A stretch of DNA of 64,000 bases. Source: Metabacillus sediminilitoris (GTDB lineage: Bacteria; Bacillota; Bacilli; Bacillales; Bacillaceae). Below are positions 1 through 7,887 of the stretch, piece by piece (within the stretch, counting starts at the first letter, position 1; each line of letters opens with the position of its first letter). The notes beneath the pieces are model-generated. The model saw nothing but the letters and a program-made list of their open reading frames with translations, was not told the DNA's origin and searched no databases. The stretch covers positions 3,915,501 through 3,979,500 of the forward strand of contig NZ_CP046266.1 in the NCBI RefSeq assembly GCF_009720625.1, written 5' to 3'. The position numbers and the translations under genes are program-made.

Positions 1-333
1 TATAGTGATTTAGAATTTAGAGCCCGTTTTTACCGTCATTATCATCCTTCACACAATCCGGCTGTCAATGAGGGACTTCCCCAACCTGCTGGCATCACTA
101 TTTATAACCAGTCCGGCCTAGCGCTCGGTGCCCATGCAGTATTAATTCAACGCGTTAGCCCAGACCCATTAGGCTTTATTAGAGTTTACTTTTACAATCC
201 AAATAACGATAGCCTTCAGGTATGGGGAAACACCATCAGAACGAGTATCACTGGCAATGGCGAGCTTGAAGGTGAGTGTTCTCTTCCTTTCGACGATTTC
301 CTTTACTGCTTATATGCCTTTCACCATCAATAA
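1..333 (+). CDS. C-terminal part of an unknown protein (partial, left edge)
   Basis: An open frame runs from the first base of the window to a TAA at 331-333, giving the last 110 residues of a protein whose start lies outside. I do not recognise the family. The fragment has a segment reading GAHAVLIQRV, followed about 15 residues later by VYFYNPNNDSLQVWGN. A His in a hydrophobic strand followed by an Asn-containing strand recalls the catalytic His/Asn half of papain-like cysteine peptidases, but this is only a guess from pattern. No signal or membrane segment is visible in the part seen. The next feature downstream is a GC-rich repeat element. Confidence 0.55.
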   Translation, partial: YSDLEFRARFYRHYHPSHNPAVNEGLPQPAGITIYNQSGLALGAHAVLIQRVSPDPLGFIRVYFYNPNNDSLQVWGNTIRTSITGNGELEGECSLPFDDFLYCLYAFHHQ

Positions 334-426
334 CAGCGAGTTATCCTCACAAACAAGAAATAACCGGGCATTGCCTGGTTGTTTCTTGTTTCCTTCTATG
401 CCCTCTCTTTCTCTCTCTTTTTATTT

Positions 427-650
427 GGCTGTTTTCGCAAACTTTGTTGCTATTTATCAAGTAGTCGGTGTGGTTGATTGCAGCGAGAGATGCTCGCTTT
501 CCGCGGGGCGGGCGCTGAGCCTCCTCGGCGTAAACGCCTGCATGAGTCTCACCTGCCCCGCTGCTCCCGCAGGAGTCTCGCACTTCCGCTTCAATCAACC
601 TTAAATTTTTTCGTTTTAAAAACAACGATCTCTTAGAAAAGAGCCTTTTA
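427..650 (+). repeat. GC-rich dispersed repeat, family A, copy 1
   Basis: About 224 bases that recur, highly similar and inverted, at 17421-17645. The unit begins with GGCTGTTTTCGCAAAC, has a GC-rich core bounded by GGTTGATTG and CAATCAACC, and ends near GAGCCTTTTA. The core holds imperfect inverted repeats and CCGCGGGGCGGGCG and CCTGCATGAGTC segments, standing out from the AT-rich surroundings. Open frames across it follow the composition and are not genes. From general knowledge, similar GC-rich elements are scattered through Bacillus-type genomes as non-coding, MITE-like repeats. It abuts the 3' end of yqkK. Confidence 0.85.
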
Positions 651-881
651 TTTATAATCCTTCCAGGATAATGGACTCTCATTTAAAAGTTCTTCAAAAC
701 TCTTATTCTTTTCCCTTTTTTTTCGCTCTTCTATTCTTTCGCGTTCAAGCGCTGCTTCTTTTTCTTCCTGTTCCTTTGCTAATCCTTTTTTCACTGCCTT
801 TAATTGCTCTAATAAGCCACTATTTAAATGATCTGAAACAGATACTGCTTGATCGTCTTTTTTCTTATTCGTTTTTTTCAT
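648..881 (-). CDS. yqkK: YqkK-like small charged protein (DUF3886)
   Basis: A 77-residue, strongly charged protein. Residues 20-60 are rich in Glu, Lys and Arg with heptad-like spacing, suggesting one long helix or coiled coil; the C-terminus reads SFEELLNESPLSWKDYK. Length, composition and C-terminal motif fit the DUF3886/YqkK family of Bacillus, for which I know no function. Neighbouring genes (yqkD, yqkC, yqkB homologues) support the assignment. It is cytosolic, with no signal or membrane segment. Its 3' end touches the family A repeat, so that element may also supply the transcript end. Confidence 0.7.
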   Translation of the reverse strand: MKKTNKKKDDQAVSVSDHLNSGLLEQLKAVKKGLAKEQEEKEAALERERIEERKKREKNKSFEELLNESPLSWKDYK

Positions 882-1043
882 CCAAGTCCCCTCCTCTATA
901 CATGCTGTAAAATTATCTTTATTCAGAGTATAAAAAAACTTGCTATGAATGGAAAGAGATTTATAAAAAAATTCATCTCGTTTAGTACTGAATAAATTCT
1001 TCTTATTACAGACATTTTAATTTGTAGGAAGGAGTGATTATCT

Positions 1044-1163
1044 TTGGCAAAGCAACGAGGACAAAAAGGGAAACCTAACGCTGATACCTCAAAAAAGATG
1101 ATGGCAATTGAGAATGTTGAAAAAGCAATACATCCTACTAAGAGACAAAATTCCGAGCAGTAA
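1044..1163 (+). CDS. 39-residue basic miniprotein, unknown
   Basis: A short frame starting with TTG, preceded by the strong ribosome site AGGAAGGAGTG at 1026-1036 and followed directly by a terminator hairpin. The product begins LAKQRGQKGKPNADTSKKMM and is Lys/Gln/Asn rich. The ribosome site, good spacing and terminator argue that it is expressed. Composition resembles small spore or nucleic-acid-associated Bacillus proteins, but I do not recognise a family and assign no function. The ATG at 1108 in another frame lacks this support. Confidence 0.55.
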   Translation: MAKQRGQKGKPNADTSKKMMAIENVEKAIHPTKRQNSEQ

Positions 1164-1199
1164 AGCCAGACTCACAGCTATTGGCAGTTATTGCCCTCC

Positions 1200-1227
1200 C
1201 CCCGAATATCTTTTAGCGGGGTTTTTA
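1200..1227 (+). terminator. Rho-independent terminator
   Basis: CCCCG and CGGGG arms separated by 12 bases and followed by TTTTTA. It lies 36 bases after the stop of the miniprotein gene and should end that transcript before yqkD. Confidence 0.75.
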
Positions 1228-1358
1228 TTGCCCATTTTAAATGGGACAAAAAGGCAGGCTTACAGGCTTGTCTTTTTTCTCTATCTATTTGTATTTTGTT
1301 CCGTTCTCGTTATGATTGATGTAAAATAAGGGGGAATCGGGCAAAAAGGAGACTGCTT

Positions 1359-2270
1359 ATGAAAAGAGTATTTGTTGGTTTACTTATTATCCTTTCGTAT
1401 ATTCTCATTGTTGGATTTTTCTTTACAAATAAAATGATGTACATAAAAAAGAAAACAGATGAAGAAATCATTGATCGTGAAACAAATCTTGGCCTATATA
1501 ACCAAAAAGATTTTGATGCTCTTCACAAACAGCACTTTTCAATTCCATCACCATTTGGATATATCATCAAAGGATCTCTCATTGCTCCGCATGTGACGAA
1601 CCGGTATATCATCTCATGTCACGGTGTTACTGTAAACCGTCTAAATTCTGTGAAGTACATGAATTTATTCTTAAAAAAAGGCTGGAATGTCCTTATTTAT
1701 GATCACCGGAGACATGGTGAAAGCGGTGGAAAAACAACAAGCTATGGTCATTATGAGAAATTCGATCTTCAAAAGGTTGTACAATGGTTAAAACAAGAAG
1801 TTGGAAAGCCAATTGTCTTAGGCATTCACGGTGAGTCGATGGGTGCTGTAACGACATTGCTTTACGCTGGAACGGTTGAAGACGGTGCTGATTTTTATAT
1901 TGCCGACTGCCCCTTTTCAGAACTTGAAGCACAGTTACTTTACCGGCTTAAGGTTGAATTTAAGTTGCCAGGCTTTTTGATCATGCCGATCGCAAAACCC
2001 TTTGTTCAGCTTCGTGATCGTTACTCCATCAAAGCTGTTTCACCAATCAACTCAATAGCTAACATTGTGAATCCAGTTCTTTTTATTCACAGTAAAGATG
2101 ATGATTACATCCCTGCTGAAATGTCCAAACAACTCTACGAGAAAAAGCAAGGTGCAAAAAAACTCTATGTCGCAGATAAGGGCTTACATGCGATGTCTTA
2201 CTCAGAAAATCAGAAAGAATACGCTAGAGTTGTCGATGAATTTTTCAATGAAATTGGTTTAAACCCCTAA
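1359..2270 (+). CDS. yqkD: YqkD-like membrane-anchored alpha/beta hydrolase
   Basis: A 303-residue protein with one N-terminal hydrophobic segment (about residues 4-24), then an alpha/beta hydrolase domain. The nucleophile elbow is HGESMG near residue 156, with the oxyanion region SCHGVTVNR near 90. The acid is likely the Asp in HSKDDDYIP (about 245) and the catalytic His is in KGLHAMSY near 275. The layout matches the serine aminopeptidase S33-type hydrolases of the YqkD group. The substrate is unknown. The start follows AAAAAGGAG with good spacing. It stands alone, between the miniprotein and the NlpC/P60 gene. Confidence 0.8.
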   Translation: MKRVFVGLLIILSYILIVGFFFTNKMMYIKKKTDEEIIDRETNLGLYNQKDFDALHKQHFSIPSPFGYIIKGSLIAPHVTNRYIISCHGVTVNRLNSVKYMNLFLKKGWNVLIYDHRRHGESGGKTTSYGHYEKFDLQKVVQWLKQEVGKPIVLGIHGESMGAVTTLLYAGTVEDGADFYIADCPFSELEAQLLYRLKVEFKLPGFLIMPIAKPFVQLRDRYSIKAVSPINSIANIVNPVLFIHSKDDDYIPAEMSKQLYEKKQGAKKLYVADKGLHAMSYSENQKEYARVVDEFFNEIGLNP

Positions 2271-2440
2271 TAAAACGAGTCTGCTTTATCTTAATCTGAA
2301 TAAATGAGTGACTAATTGGTTTAGACCTTCTTTTTTTACTAACAAGCTGTAACTAAAATTTTTTTGTTTATGATTCTTGTCCAATCAAATAAATTTATTT
2401 TTGCATGATATAAAGTAAAAGTCTTTAAAAGAGGGTTATT

Positions 2441-2833
2441 ATGCTTGCAGATCAGATTATTTTGACTGGAATACACTACTTAGGGACTCCGTATGTCTTT
2501 AACGCCCCTTCATATCGATCAGATATATTCGATTGCAGTTCATTTACACAGTATATATTTGGCCTGAACGGCATTCCTCTTCCACGAAACTCTCGCCAAC
2601 AATTTTTAGTAGGTGTCCCCATTTCTTTCTCTCAGATCCGAAGAGGTGATTTACTTTTTTTCAGTACGAAAAAACGAAAAGATAAAAAAGGATTATCAAA
2701 AATTGGTCATGTTGGTATCTATATCGGAAACGGCTATATGATTCATACGTATCGCCCTGAAAACAAAGTAATGATCTCTGAAATCGACTCTTGGATGGAG
2801 TCATTTATTGGTGCTAAAAGAGTGATTAAATAG
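2441..2833 (+). CDS. NlpC/P60 family (C40) peptidase-like protein
   Basis: A 130-residue single NlpC/P60 domain. The catalytic Cys lies in FDCSSFTQY (about residue 33), the His in KIGHVGIYIG (about 89) and the third polar residue is probably the His in YMIHTYRP (about 103). These enzymes cut D-Glu/diaminopimelate bonds in peptidoglycan stem peptides. This one has no signal peptide and no cell-wall-binding repeats, so it may act inside the cell or on a different amide. It starts at ATG 2441 after GAGGG. A hairpin follows at once. Confidence 0.8.
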   Translation: MLADQIILTGIHYLGTPYVFNAPSYRSDIFDCSSFTQYIFGLNGIPLPRNSRQQFLVGVPISFSQIRRGDLLFFSTKKRKDKKGLSKIGHVGIYIGNGYMIHTYRPENKVMISEIDSWMESFIGAKRVIK

Positions 2834-2863
2834 GCTGCCACAATTTACACGTGACAGCCTTTA
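2832..2863. terminator. Terminator between convergent genes
   Basis: An AGGCTGCCAC arm pairs with GTGACAGCCT across a nine-base loop, with one bulge and a T-rich tail on the plus strand. It sits between the ends of the NlpC/P60 gene (+) and yqkC (-). Confidence 0.6.
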
Positions 2864-2866
2864 CTC

Positions 2867-3109
2867 TTATCCAAGCACATCTGAGATATGTTCCATATTT
2901 TCTTCCATCCATTTTATTGCCTCATCAATTGTTGGAAATTCCTGTGCTTCAAATGACATTTCATCTTGGAGCAGCCAGACGTCCTTTTTATCATCATGAA
3001 CTCCCCCTATCGACCAATGGAGAAGACTATATGGGTGGTTATCATTTAAAAACGATACCCATGTTTTATTTAATGCAACATTTTTTATTGATATTAAACA
3101 ATCCTTCAC
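2867..3109 (-). CDS. yqkC: YqkC-like protein (DUF2552)
   Basis: An 80-residue protein with several Trp and His residues ([17 protein letters not shown] near residue 17; [16 protein letters not shown] near 57). Length and motifs fit the small cytosolic YqkC/DUF2552 family of Bacillus, which has no role that I know. The start appears to be GTG at 3109 behind GAGGGGAA. It lies 10 bases downstream of yqkB on the same strand, as a probable two-gene unit, matching the yqkB-yqkC adjacency in B. subtilis. Confidence 0.7.
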   Translation of the reverse strand: MKDCLISIKNVALNKTWVSFLNDNHPYSLLHWSIGGVHDDKKDVWLLQDEMSFEAQEFPTIDEAIKWMEENMEHISDVLG

Positions 3110-3119
3110 CTAGTTCCCC

Positions 3120-3443
3120 TCACTTTACAAGAAGGCTCATACGTGGATTTAAAATTTGTGAAGGGCTTTTTAACATAAAGCAATTTGCTGATTGATTAAA
3201 TGAAATGGTAATTTGCTCCTCCAAAAACACCATCTTCGTTTTTTCAACGAACAATGGTACAGCATTTGTTTCTAACTTTACGTCATCCTCTTCAGGCTCT
3301 TTTACTAACCATAATACCGTAACACCGCTCATTACGCAGCCACAGCCTTCTGTATCATATTTTAACTTTAAAACTCTATTCTTATTCGCTTCTAGCTTTG
3401 GCGTTATTTGCTCGATTGCTTCTTTTGTAAATGTGACCTGCAT
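3120..3443 (-). CDS. yqkB: YqkB-like HesB/IscA-fold protein
   Basis: A 107-residue protein beginning MQVTFTKEAIEQITPKL, with a CGC motif at about residues 34-36, in the fold of iron-sulfur cluster biosynthesis (HesB/IscA-like) proteins. The canonical A-type carriers have a further C-terminal Cys-x-Cys. Here there is only a lone Cys in SANCFMLKSP (about 88), so classic cluster transfer is uncertain. It is probably the first gene of a yqkB-yqkC unit. Confidence 0.75.
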   Translation of the reverse strand: MQVTFTKEAIEQITPKLEANKNRVLKLKYDTEGCGCVMSGVTVLWLVKEPEEDDVKLETNAVPLFVEKTKMVFLEEQITISFNQSANCFMLKSPSQILNPRMSLLVK

Positions 3444-3516
3444 GATAAATCCCCTTCGCTATATACTATACGAATTAGTTTACCATACACACTGATTTCA
3501 TGCATGAATGAATAAG

Positions 3517-3637
3517 AAAAGCTCAAGCTCCTCAAGCGCCGACAGGCATAAGACGCGGATGAATAGAAGGTGTGCTTTTCCTTCAATTCATCTGTTGCTT
3601 ATGCCCCCGAGGTTCTAGGCGCCCTGAGCTAGACACT
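3517..3637 (+). repeat. Dispersed repeat, family B, copy 1
   Basis: About 120 bases starting AAAAGCTCAAGCTCCTCAAG and ending with CCGAGGTTCTAGGCGCC and GAGCTAGACA. Its ends resemble those of the element at 6271-6386 in the same orientation, while the central palindromic part differs. GAAGGTGTGC and CTTCAATTC segments in the middle suggest a stem. I infer a small non-coding repeat; no frame across it is convincing. Confidence 0.6.
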
Positions 3638-3701
3638 AAAACGAAGTACAAAAACTTTTACTCGAAAAGCGTAAGTGCCTTGTTCAGATTCGGACAACCA
3701 T

Positions 3702-4034
3702 CTATTTTCGCTTCACATCAACAATGTTTTCGAATGGCAGTTGGATATGATTGTCACTTTGTTCATCAACAATGCAAAGCGTATGCTGAATTGGATCGAT
3801 ATAATGAACATAACCAGAGCAATTGTGATGAAAATGTTCTTGATAATATGTGAAAACTAGCTCGGCATGTTCTTCCATTGCCATACAAATGATCTCATTA
3901 AACTGCTCAAGCTGTTGCTCATCAAGCTCACGTTTTTCTTGATAATGATCTGCTTCAGACCAATCTCTTAGTAGTTTTACATGCTCTGGCAGCATCATTG
4001 ATGTCCATTTAATATTTCCTCTGTCCCGTATCAT
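3702..4034 (-). CDS. yqjX: YolD-like family protein (YqjX-like)
   Basis: A 110-residue protein beginning MIRDRGNIKWTSMMLPEHV, the usual opening of YolD-like proteins, with a C-terminal segment (about 75-106) reading VHYIDPIQHTLCIVDE then LPFENIVDV. Such genes sit beside SOS-induced Y-family polymerases in Bacillus (yqjW-yqjX, and uvrX-yolD of phage SP-beta). They are thought to accompany the polymerase, though the biochemical role is unclear. Here it is the last gene of the LexA-box operon, separated from the polymerase by a SGNH hydrolase. The start follows AGGGTGGTG. Confidence 0.8.
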   Translation of the reverse strand: MIRDRGNIKWTSMMLPEHVKLLRDWSEADHYQEKRELDEQQLEQFNEIICMAMEEHAELVFTYYQEHFHHNCSGYVHYIDPIQHTLCIVDEQSDNHIQLPFENIVDVKRK

Positions 4035-4057
4035 GTTCTTGTCACCACCCTAAACAA

Positions 4058-4714
4058 CTAAATATCTTTTAAAAACTCTCTTGGGTAGCCTATATGAAAT
4101 AATGTTTTCGCAATCTCTTGATACCCAAAATCATTTGGATGAATATGATCTCTTCTAGACAACAATTCATCTTGTCTCCCTTTAAATACAGAGTAAAGAT
4201 CAGCGACGCGAATGGTAGATCCATTGTCAAAGCTGTTTAAATGACGATTAAATAACCGCACCCATTTATCCGCAAGCGGTATGTCAGGCAGCGGGTTATA
4301 AAGATTAAGGAGGTAAACCCTATAAGGTATACTGCATTCCTTTTTCAATTCATTTATTTTCTGTATAATTTGCACCATATTGCTGTGACACTCTTTTATT
4401 GAATCTGTAAGCTCGGTTATTTCTCCTGTTTCAACAAAATCCTTGCTTGCATTTATTAAATCGTTTCCTCCAGCAGATAGTGTAATGATGTTAGCACGCT
4501 TTATCTTTTCATGTAGAGCTGGACTTTCTACTATCTTTCGTACGCCGCCTGTCTCAGTTCCTGACTTCGCATATATATCGGCAAATACATGCTTATTTAG
4601 CTTTTCTTCTGTCAATCTTATATAACGCCTCACAAACCCAGGTGCTAAAAACGATGCACCTACTCCAACCGTCAAGGAATCTCCTAAAGCTACATACGTT
4701 AAATATGTCCTCAC
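4058..4714 (-). CDS. SGNH/GDSL-family hydrolase
   Basis: A 218-residue protein with the block I motif YVALGDSLTVGVGA at residues 7-20 (nucleophile Ser), the block III motif LSAGGNDLI near 80 and the catalytic DHIHPND near 190. This is a complete SGNH-hydrolase set, so an ester hydrolase is likely, with lipid, acyl-peptide or sugar-ester substrates all possible. There is no signal peptide, so it is cytosolic. It lies between the Y-family polymerase and the YolD-like gene, 195 bases and 23 bases apart, all on the minus strand. That place is not one I associate with this family. Confidence 0.85.
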   Translation of the reverse strand: MRTYLTYVALGDSLTVGVGASFLAPGFVRRYIRLTEEKLNKHVFADIYAKSGTETGGVRKIVESPALHEKIKRANIITLSAGGNDLINASKDFVETGEITELTDSIKECHSNMVQIIQKINELKKECSIPYRVYLLNLYNPLPDIPLADKWVRLFNRHLNSFDNGSTIRVADLYSVFKGRQDELLSRRDHIHPNDFGYQEIAKTLFHIGYPREFLKDI

Positions 4715-4909
4715 GTGCTATACGTCCTCCTAAAAAACAAATAAAGTCCTTAATACAATATTCTTTAGTAGGATAATCGCAGCTTTTCCAATTTGCTGTT
4801 TAGCCTGCTCTTACGGCCAACTACTAATTGAAGGCAATACCAGCTTCATTCGTGTACGTCTTTTGCTCTAGCTCGAGGCAACTTTTAAGCTTTTGTTCTG
4901 AAGACCACA

Positions 4910-6172
4910 TTATGCCTTATGACCTCCCACAAGTTTCGCACGATGCTTCGCTGTTCCGGCCGGTGTATACGATACAGCACGTAAAATTGCGTCTGATCCA
5001 TATTTATGACGTATTGAATCCATGACATAACCTAGTGTTCGTTGTTTAAAGCGATTTTGTTGAAACAAATCAAGCTGCATTTCACAATCTTCTTCAATGT
5101 TTGATAAGGTAATTGATATTTGCCGTACTGTTTTATTCGCATAAAATTTTCCAAATAGCTCTAGACATGTTTCATAAATGTCCATCGTTATATTTGTTGG
5201 CTGGTCAATTGTTTTCGATCGATGAAAGCCACCGCCGAATTCATCACGACTATACCCAATTCCAAGGCTGATCGTTCGTCCGATCTTTTTATGCTGACGT
5301 GCTCTCCGGGCAACTTCCTCGCTTATTTCTAATATGACATGCTTTACTTCCTCTGGATCAGGGTAATCACGAAGCAAAATTTGACTTTTCCCAAAACTGA
5401 TTTGTCCCTGCATAATCGGTGCTCCAATTTCCGATAAATCGACTCCCCATGCATGGTAATAAAGCTGGTTCCCCATCACACCGAACTTTTTCTCGAGAAG
5501 CTCAAGCGGGTAATGCGCAAGTTGTCCTACATTAAAAATCCCCATTCGATTTAATGTTTTTTGCACTCTAGACCCAATCCCCCACATTTTACTTAAGGGC
5601 TCAATATTCCATAGCTTTTCTTTCACATCATCATACGTCCACTCTGCTACACTCGTTTTTTTTGCATCAATGTCCAAGCAAATTTTTGAGAGAAGCATAT
5701 TTGGCCCAATCCCGATTGCACTAGGAAGACCAAACTCTGACTGCATGTCATCACGAATTTTATCGGCAATTGTTCGCGCATCACCCCACATTTGCTCTAC
5801 TCCATCGACTTTAATAAAGCTTTCATCAACACTGTAAGTATGAATTGCTTCCTTCGGCACATAACGATGAAACAATTTTGTTATTTCAGTCGACATTCGA
5901 ATATAGATGCCCATCTTTGGATTGACAATATGAATTCGCGGATCATTTGGGACTTCAAACAATCGTGTTCCCGTTTTAATGCCAAATTCCTTCTTCATTC
6001 GTGGAGAAGCTGCCAGCACGATGCTTCCTTGTCGTTCTGTATCACCAACAACAACTAAATAGCATGTCAATGGATCCAAGCCAAGCAAAACCGCAGCACA
6101 GCTTGCATAAAAGCTTTTCATATCAACGCAAAGAATTTTTCGTTTTGGCAATAGATCATAGTTTTCAATCAT
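4910..6172 (-). CDS. polYB: SOS-regulated Y-family DNA polymerase (YqjW/UvrX type)
   Basis: A 420-residue translesion polymerase of the ImpB/MucB/SamB family. The palm motif LCVDMKSFYASCAAV lies near residue 15 and the catalytic YSVDESFIKVDG near 113. A helix-hairpin-helix region (WGIGSRVQKTLNRMGI, about 200) and the little-finger region follow. It copies damaged DNA with low fidelity. I chose ATG 6172, which has GGAGG at the right distance; an upstream in-frame TTG overlaps that site. Two LexA-like boxes precede it, matching the known LexA control of yqjW in B. subtilis. It is the first gene of an operon with the SGNH hydrolase and YolD-like genes. Confidence 0.88.
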   Translation of the reverse strand: MIENYDLLPKRKILCVDMKSFYASCAAVLLGLDPLTCYLVVVGDTERQGSIVLAASPRMKKEFGIKTGTRLFEVPNDPRIHIVNPKMGIYIRMSTEITKLFHRYVPKEAIHTYSVDESFIKVDGVEQMWGDARTIADKIRDDMQSEFGLPSAIGIGPNMLLSKICLDIDAKKTSVAEWTYDDVKEKLWNIEPLSKMWGIGSRVQKTLNRMGIFNVGQLAHYPLELLEKKFGVMGNQLYYHAWGVDLSEIGAPIMQGQISFGKSQILLRDYPDPEEVKHVILEISEEVARRARQHKKIGRTISLGIGYSRDEFGGGFHRSKTIDQPTNITMDIYETCLELFGKFYANKTVRQISITLSNIEEDCEMQLDLFQQNRFKQRTLGYVMDSIRHKYGSDAILRAVSYTPAGTAKHRAKLVGGHKA

Positions 6173-6189
6173 AGCCGCTTCCTCCAAAC

Positions 6190-6242
6190 AGAATATATGT
6201 TCGCATTTAGTATATTCTTTATTTTAAGAGAATATACGTTCG
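6190..6242 (-). promoter_or_regulatory. Two LexA (DinR/Cheo) boxes before the SOS polymerase
   Basis: AGAATATATGTTCG at 6190-6203 and AGAATATACGTTCG at 6229-6242 each match the Bacillus LexA consensus CGAAC-N4-GTTCG with a GAAT for GAAC substitution in one half and a changed outer base. They lie 18-70 bases upstream of the polymerase start. TATACT between them (reverse of 6209-6214) could be the -10 element, so LexA would cover the promoter. Confidence 0.75.
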
Positions 6243-6270
6243 GTTTCAATGGGAATTTTCACCAAAGCAG

Positions 6271-6386
6271 AAAAGCGGAAGCGCCTGTTTAGCCACACAA
6301 GCACAAAAAGAGCATTCAAGAAAGGTGATTTTCACCTTTCTTGAGGGGGGGTTGTGACCTCGAGGGCTAGGCGCTGGAGCTATGCA
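6271..6386 (+). repeat. Dispersed repeat, family B, copy 2
   Basis: Starts AAAAGCGGAAGCGCCTG and ends ACCTCGAGGGCTAGGCGCTG then GAGCTATGCA. A perfect 12-bp stem CAAGAAAGGTGA/TCACCTTTCTTG lies at 6317-6342. Its ends match those of 3517-3637. The GGCGCTGGAGCTA ending is typical of a small repeat I have seen in Bacillus-type intergenic regions. Confidence 0.65.
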
Positions 6387-6472
6387 CCAAATTAACTAAA
6401 AAACTTTTAAGTTTTAAAAGCTCTTCGAAACAAGCCAAAAAAATTGTATACTAGCGATTAGCGAGGTGTAAC

Positions 6473-6667
6473 ATGGAGAAAAAATTTTTATTTAAGATGC
6501 TCAGGAATAGCTTTTTACAATACGGACGAGATCTTGAAATAGATCCACTTTCAAATGATGACTACATAAAAATAATTGAAAAAATTGCCGAGGAAAAAAA
6601 GAAAGATACAGAGTGGTATGAAGTCGTTGAAGATATTGTATATGGCTATTTAACAAACCAGGAATAA
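6473..6667 (+). CDS. yqzH: YqzH-like small protein
   Basis: A 64-residue acidic protein: MEKKFLFKMLRNSFLQYGRD at the start and EWYEVVEDIVYGYLTNQE at the end. Size, the LLQYGRD-like segment and the acidic C-terminal helix resemble the YqzH family of Bacillus, found in the same yqj neighbourhood; its function is unknown. A clear GCGAGGTG ribosome site precedes ATG 6473. The product is cytosolic and probably all-helical. Confidence 0.65.
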   Translation: MEKKFLFKMLRNSFLQYGRDLEIDPLSNDDYIKIIEKIAEEKKKDTEWYEVVEDIVYGYLTNQE

Positions 6668-6751
6668 ATGAATTAGAAGCCGCTTTTCAGGATTAGAAAA
6701 AAGGAAAAGGAAGAAACTTTTTGGAGAAAGAAAAAGAGAGCAAAACTGCCT

Positions 6752-6814
6752 TTAATCAGTTTCTAGATTGACTTCATCGGCTCCATCAATAGCAATATAT
6801 ATGCCTTTTCCATT
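6752..6814 (-). pseudogene. Fragment of a ribose-5-phosphate isomerase A gene
   Basis: On the minus strand, between two stop codons, the frame reads KGIYIAIDGADEVNLETD. The string AIDGADEV is the substrate-binding signature of RpiA. No other part of RpiA (such as the following Gly-rich loop) is visible nearby, so this is at most a tiny remnant of a decayed gene. A chance match is possible but unlikely at this length. Confidence 0.4.
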
Positions 6815-6827
6815 TCATAATCAAAAA

Positions 6828-6854
6828 GCCAGGGAGAACAATCCTTTCCCTGGC
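6828..6854 (-). terminator. Orphan terminator-like hairpin
   Basis: GCCAGGGA and TCCCTGGC arms with an 11-base loop, followed on the minus strand by TTTTTGATT. No intact minus-strand gene lies just upstream, so it may be a leftover of the lost gene represented by the nearby remnant. Confidence 0.55.
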
Positions 6855-6973
6855 CATAAATAAAAGCTGTCATCCTAAGGTTCATGGAGAAAAAAGGTAT
6901 AGATACAAATAAGATGTATGGTTGACATGCCAATTTAGAATAAAGAAATGATTTTCTAAGAAATTAAGATAAG

Positions 6974-7010
6974 AGACCGCAAACTGTTTAAAGCAAATTG
7001 CGGTCTTTCT
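6974..7010 (+). terminator. Hairpin with T-rich tail before yoxD
   Basis: AGACCGCAA pairs with TTGCGGTCT across a 15-base loop, followed by TTCTATTAG. It lies 69 bases before the yoxD start, and could end a transcript from yqzH or act as a leader structure. Confidence 0.55.
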
Positions 7011-7078
7011 ATTAGTATTAATTACCTTAATTTGTTATTATTTATTAGTTGTTTTTAAAATTTTTTAGGAGTGATAGA

Positions 7079-7795
7079 ATGAGTTCGTTAAATGGAAAAA
7101 CAGCTCTAATCACTGGAGCAGGAAGAGGAATTGGACGGGCTACTGCCATCGCCTTAGCAAAAGAAGGCGTTAATATCGGAATGATTGGATTAAACATGGC
7201 CAATCTTGAAAAGGTATCTGCTGAACTAGAGCAATATGGCGTAAAAGTATCAGCCGCAACAGCAGATGTAACTGATCTTGAATCAGTTCATCATGCCGTT
7301 GAGCATATCAAATCAGACCTAGGAGCTGTTGATATCTTAATTAACAATGCAGGTATAGCTAAATTTGGCGGTTTTCTTGAGTTAACTCCTGAAGATTGGG
7401 AAAGTATCATCCAAGTGAACTTGATGGGTGTATATAATGTAACAAGAACTGTATTACCTGGCATGATTGAGAGAAAATCAGGTGATATTATCAATATCTC
7501 TTCATCTGCCGGCCAAAAGGGTGCTCCTGTAACAAGTGCTTATAGTGCTTCTAAATTCGCTGTTTTAGGACTAACAGAATCACTCATGTTAGAAGTTAGA
7601 AAGCATAATATCCGTGTAACTGCTTTAACACCAAGTACGGTCGTAACAGATTTGGCAATTGATACAAATCTTGTTAGTGGCAATGAAGATAACGTTATGC
7701 ACCCAGAAGACCTAGCTGAGTTAATCGTAGCCGGGTTAAAACTTAATCCAAGAGTATTCGTTAAAACAGCGGGGCTTTGGTCAACAAATCCATAG
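7079..7795 (+). CDS. yoxD: YoxD-like short-chain dehydrogenase/reductase
   Basis: A 238-residue classical SDR with cofactor loop [10 protein letters not shown] (about residues 11-20), [10 protein letters not shown] near 86 and catalytic S-x-x-Y-S-A-S-K, with [10 protein letters not shown] near 154. The C-terminus [10 protein letters not shown] and overall sequence agree closely with my recollection of B. subtilis YoxD, annotated as a 3-oxoacyl-ACP reductase-like enzyme. The physiological substrate is unproven, and an NADP(H) preference is only a guess. ATG 7079 follows TTTAGGAGTGA; the longer frame from 7049 lacks such a site. It is monocistronic with its own terminator. Confidence 0.85.
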   Translation: MSSLNGKTALITGAGRGIGRATAIALAKEGVNIGMIGLNMANLEKVSAELEQYGVKVSAATADVTDLESVHHAVEHIKSDLGAVDILINNAGIAKFGGFLELTPEDWESIIQVNLMGVYNVTRTVLPGMIERKSGDIINISSSAGQKGAPVTSAYSASKFAVLGLTESLMLEVRKHNIRVTALTPSTVVTDLAIDTNLVSGNEDNVMHPEDLAELIVAGLKLNPRVFVKTAGLWSTNP

Positions 7796-7803
7796 AAAAA
7801 CAA

Positions 7804-7828
7804 AGCAGATCCATTGGATCTGCTTATT
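7804..7828 (+). terminator. yoxD terminator
   Basis: AGCAGATCC and GGATCTGCT arms with a three-base loop and a TATTCT tail, 9 bases after the yoxD stop. Confidence 0.65.
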
Positions 7829-7887
7829 CTAGATTTCTTGCCTGAAATCTCAAATCCTTTTGTAGGCTTTATTAGCCTTTTTCTCCA

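Noticed and set aside
257..604. 115-residue open frame across the first GC-rich repeat
   Set aside because: It follows the repeat composition, overlaps the end of the partial first gene, has no ribosome site and is Cys/Ser/Leu-rich in the manner of shadow frames.
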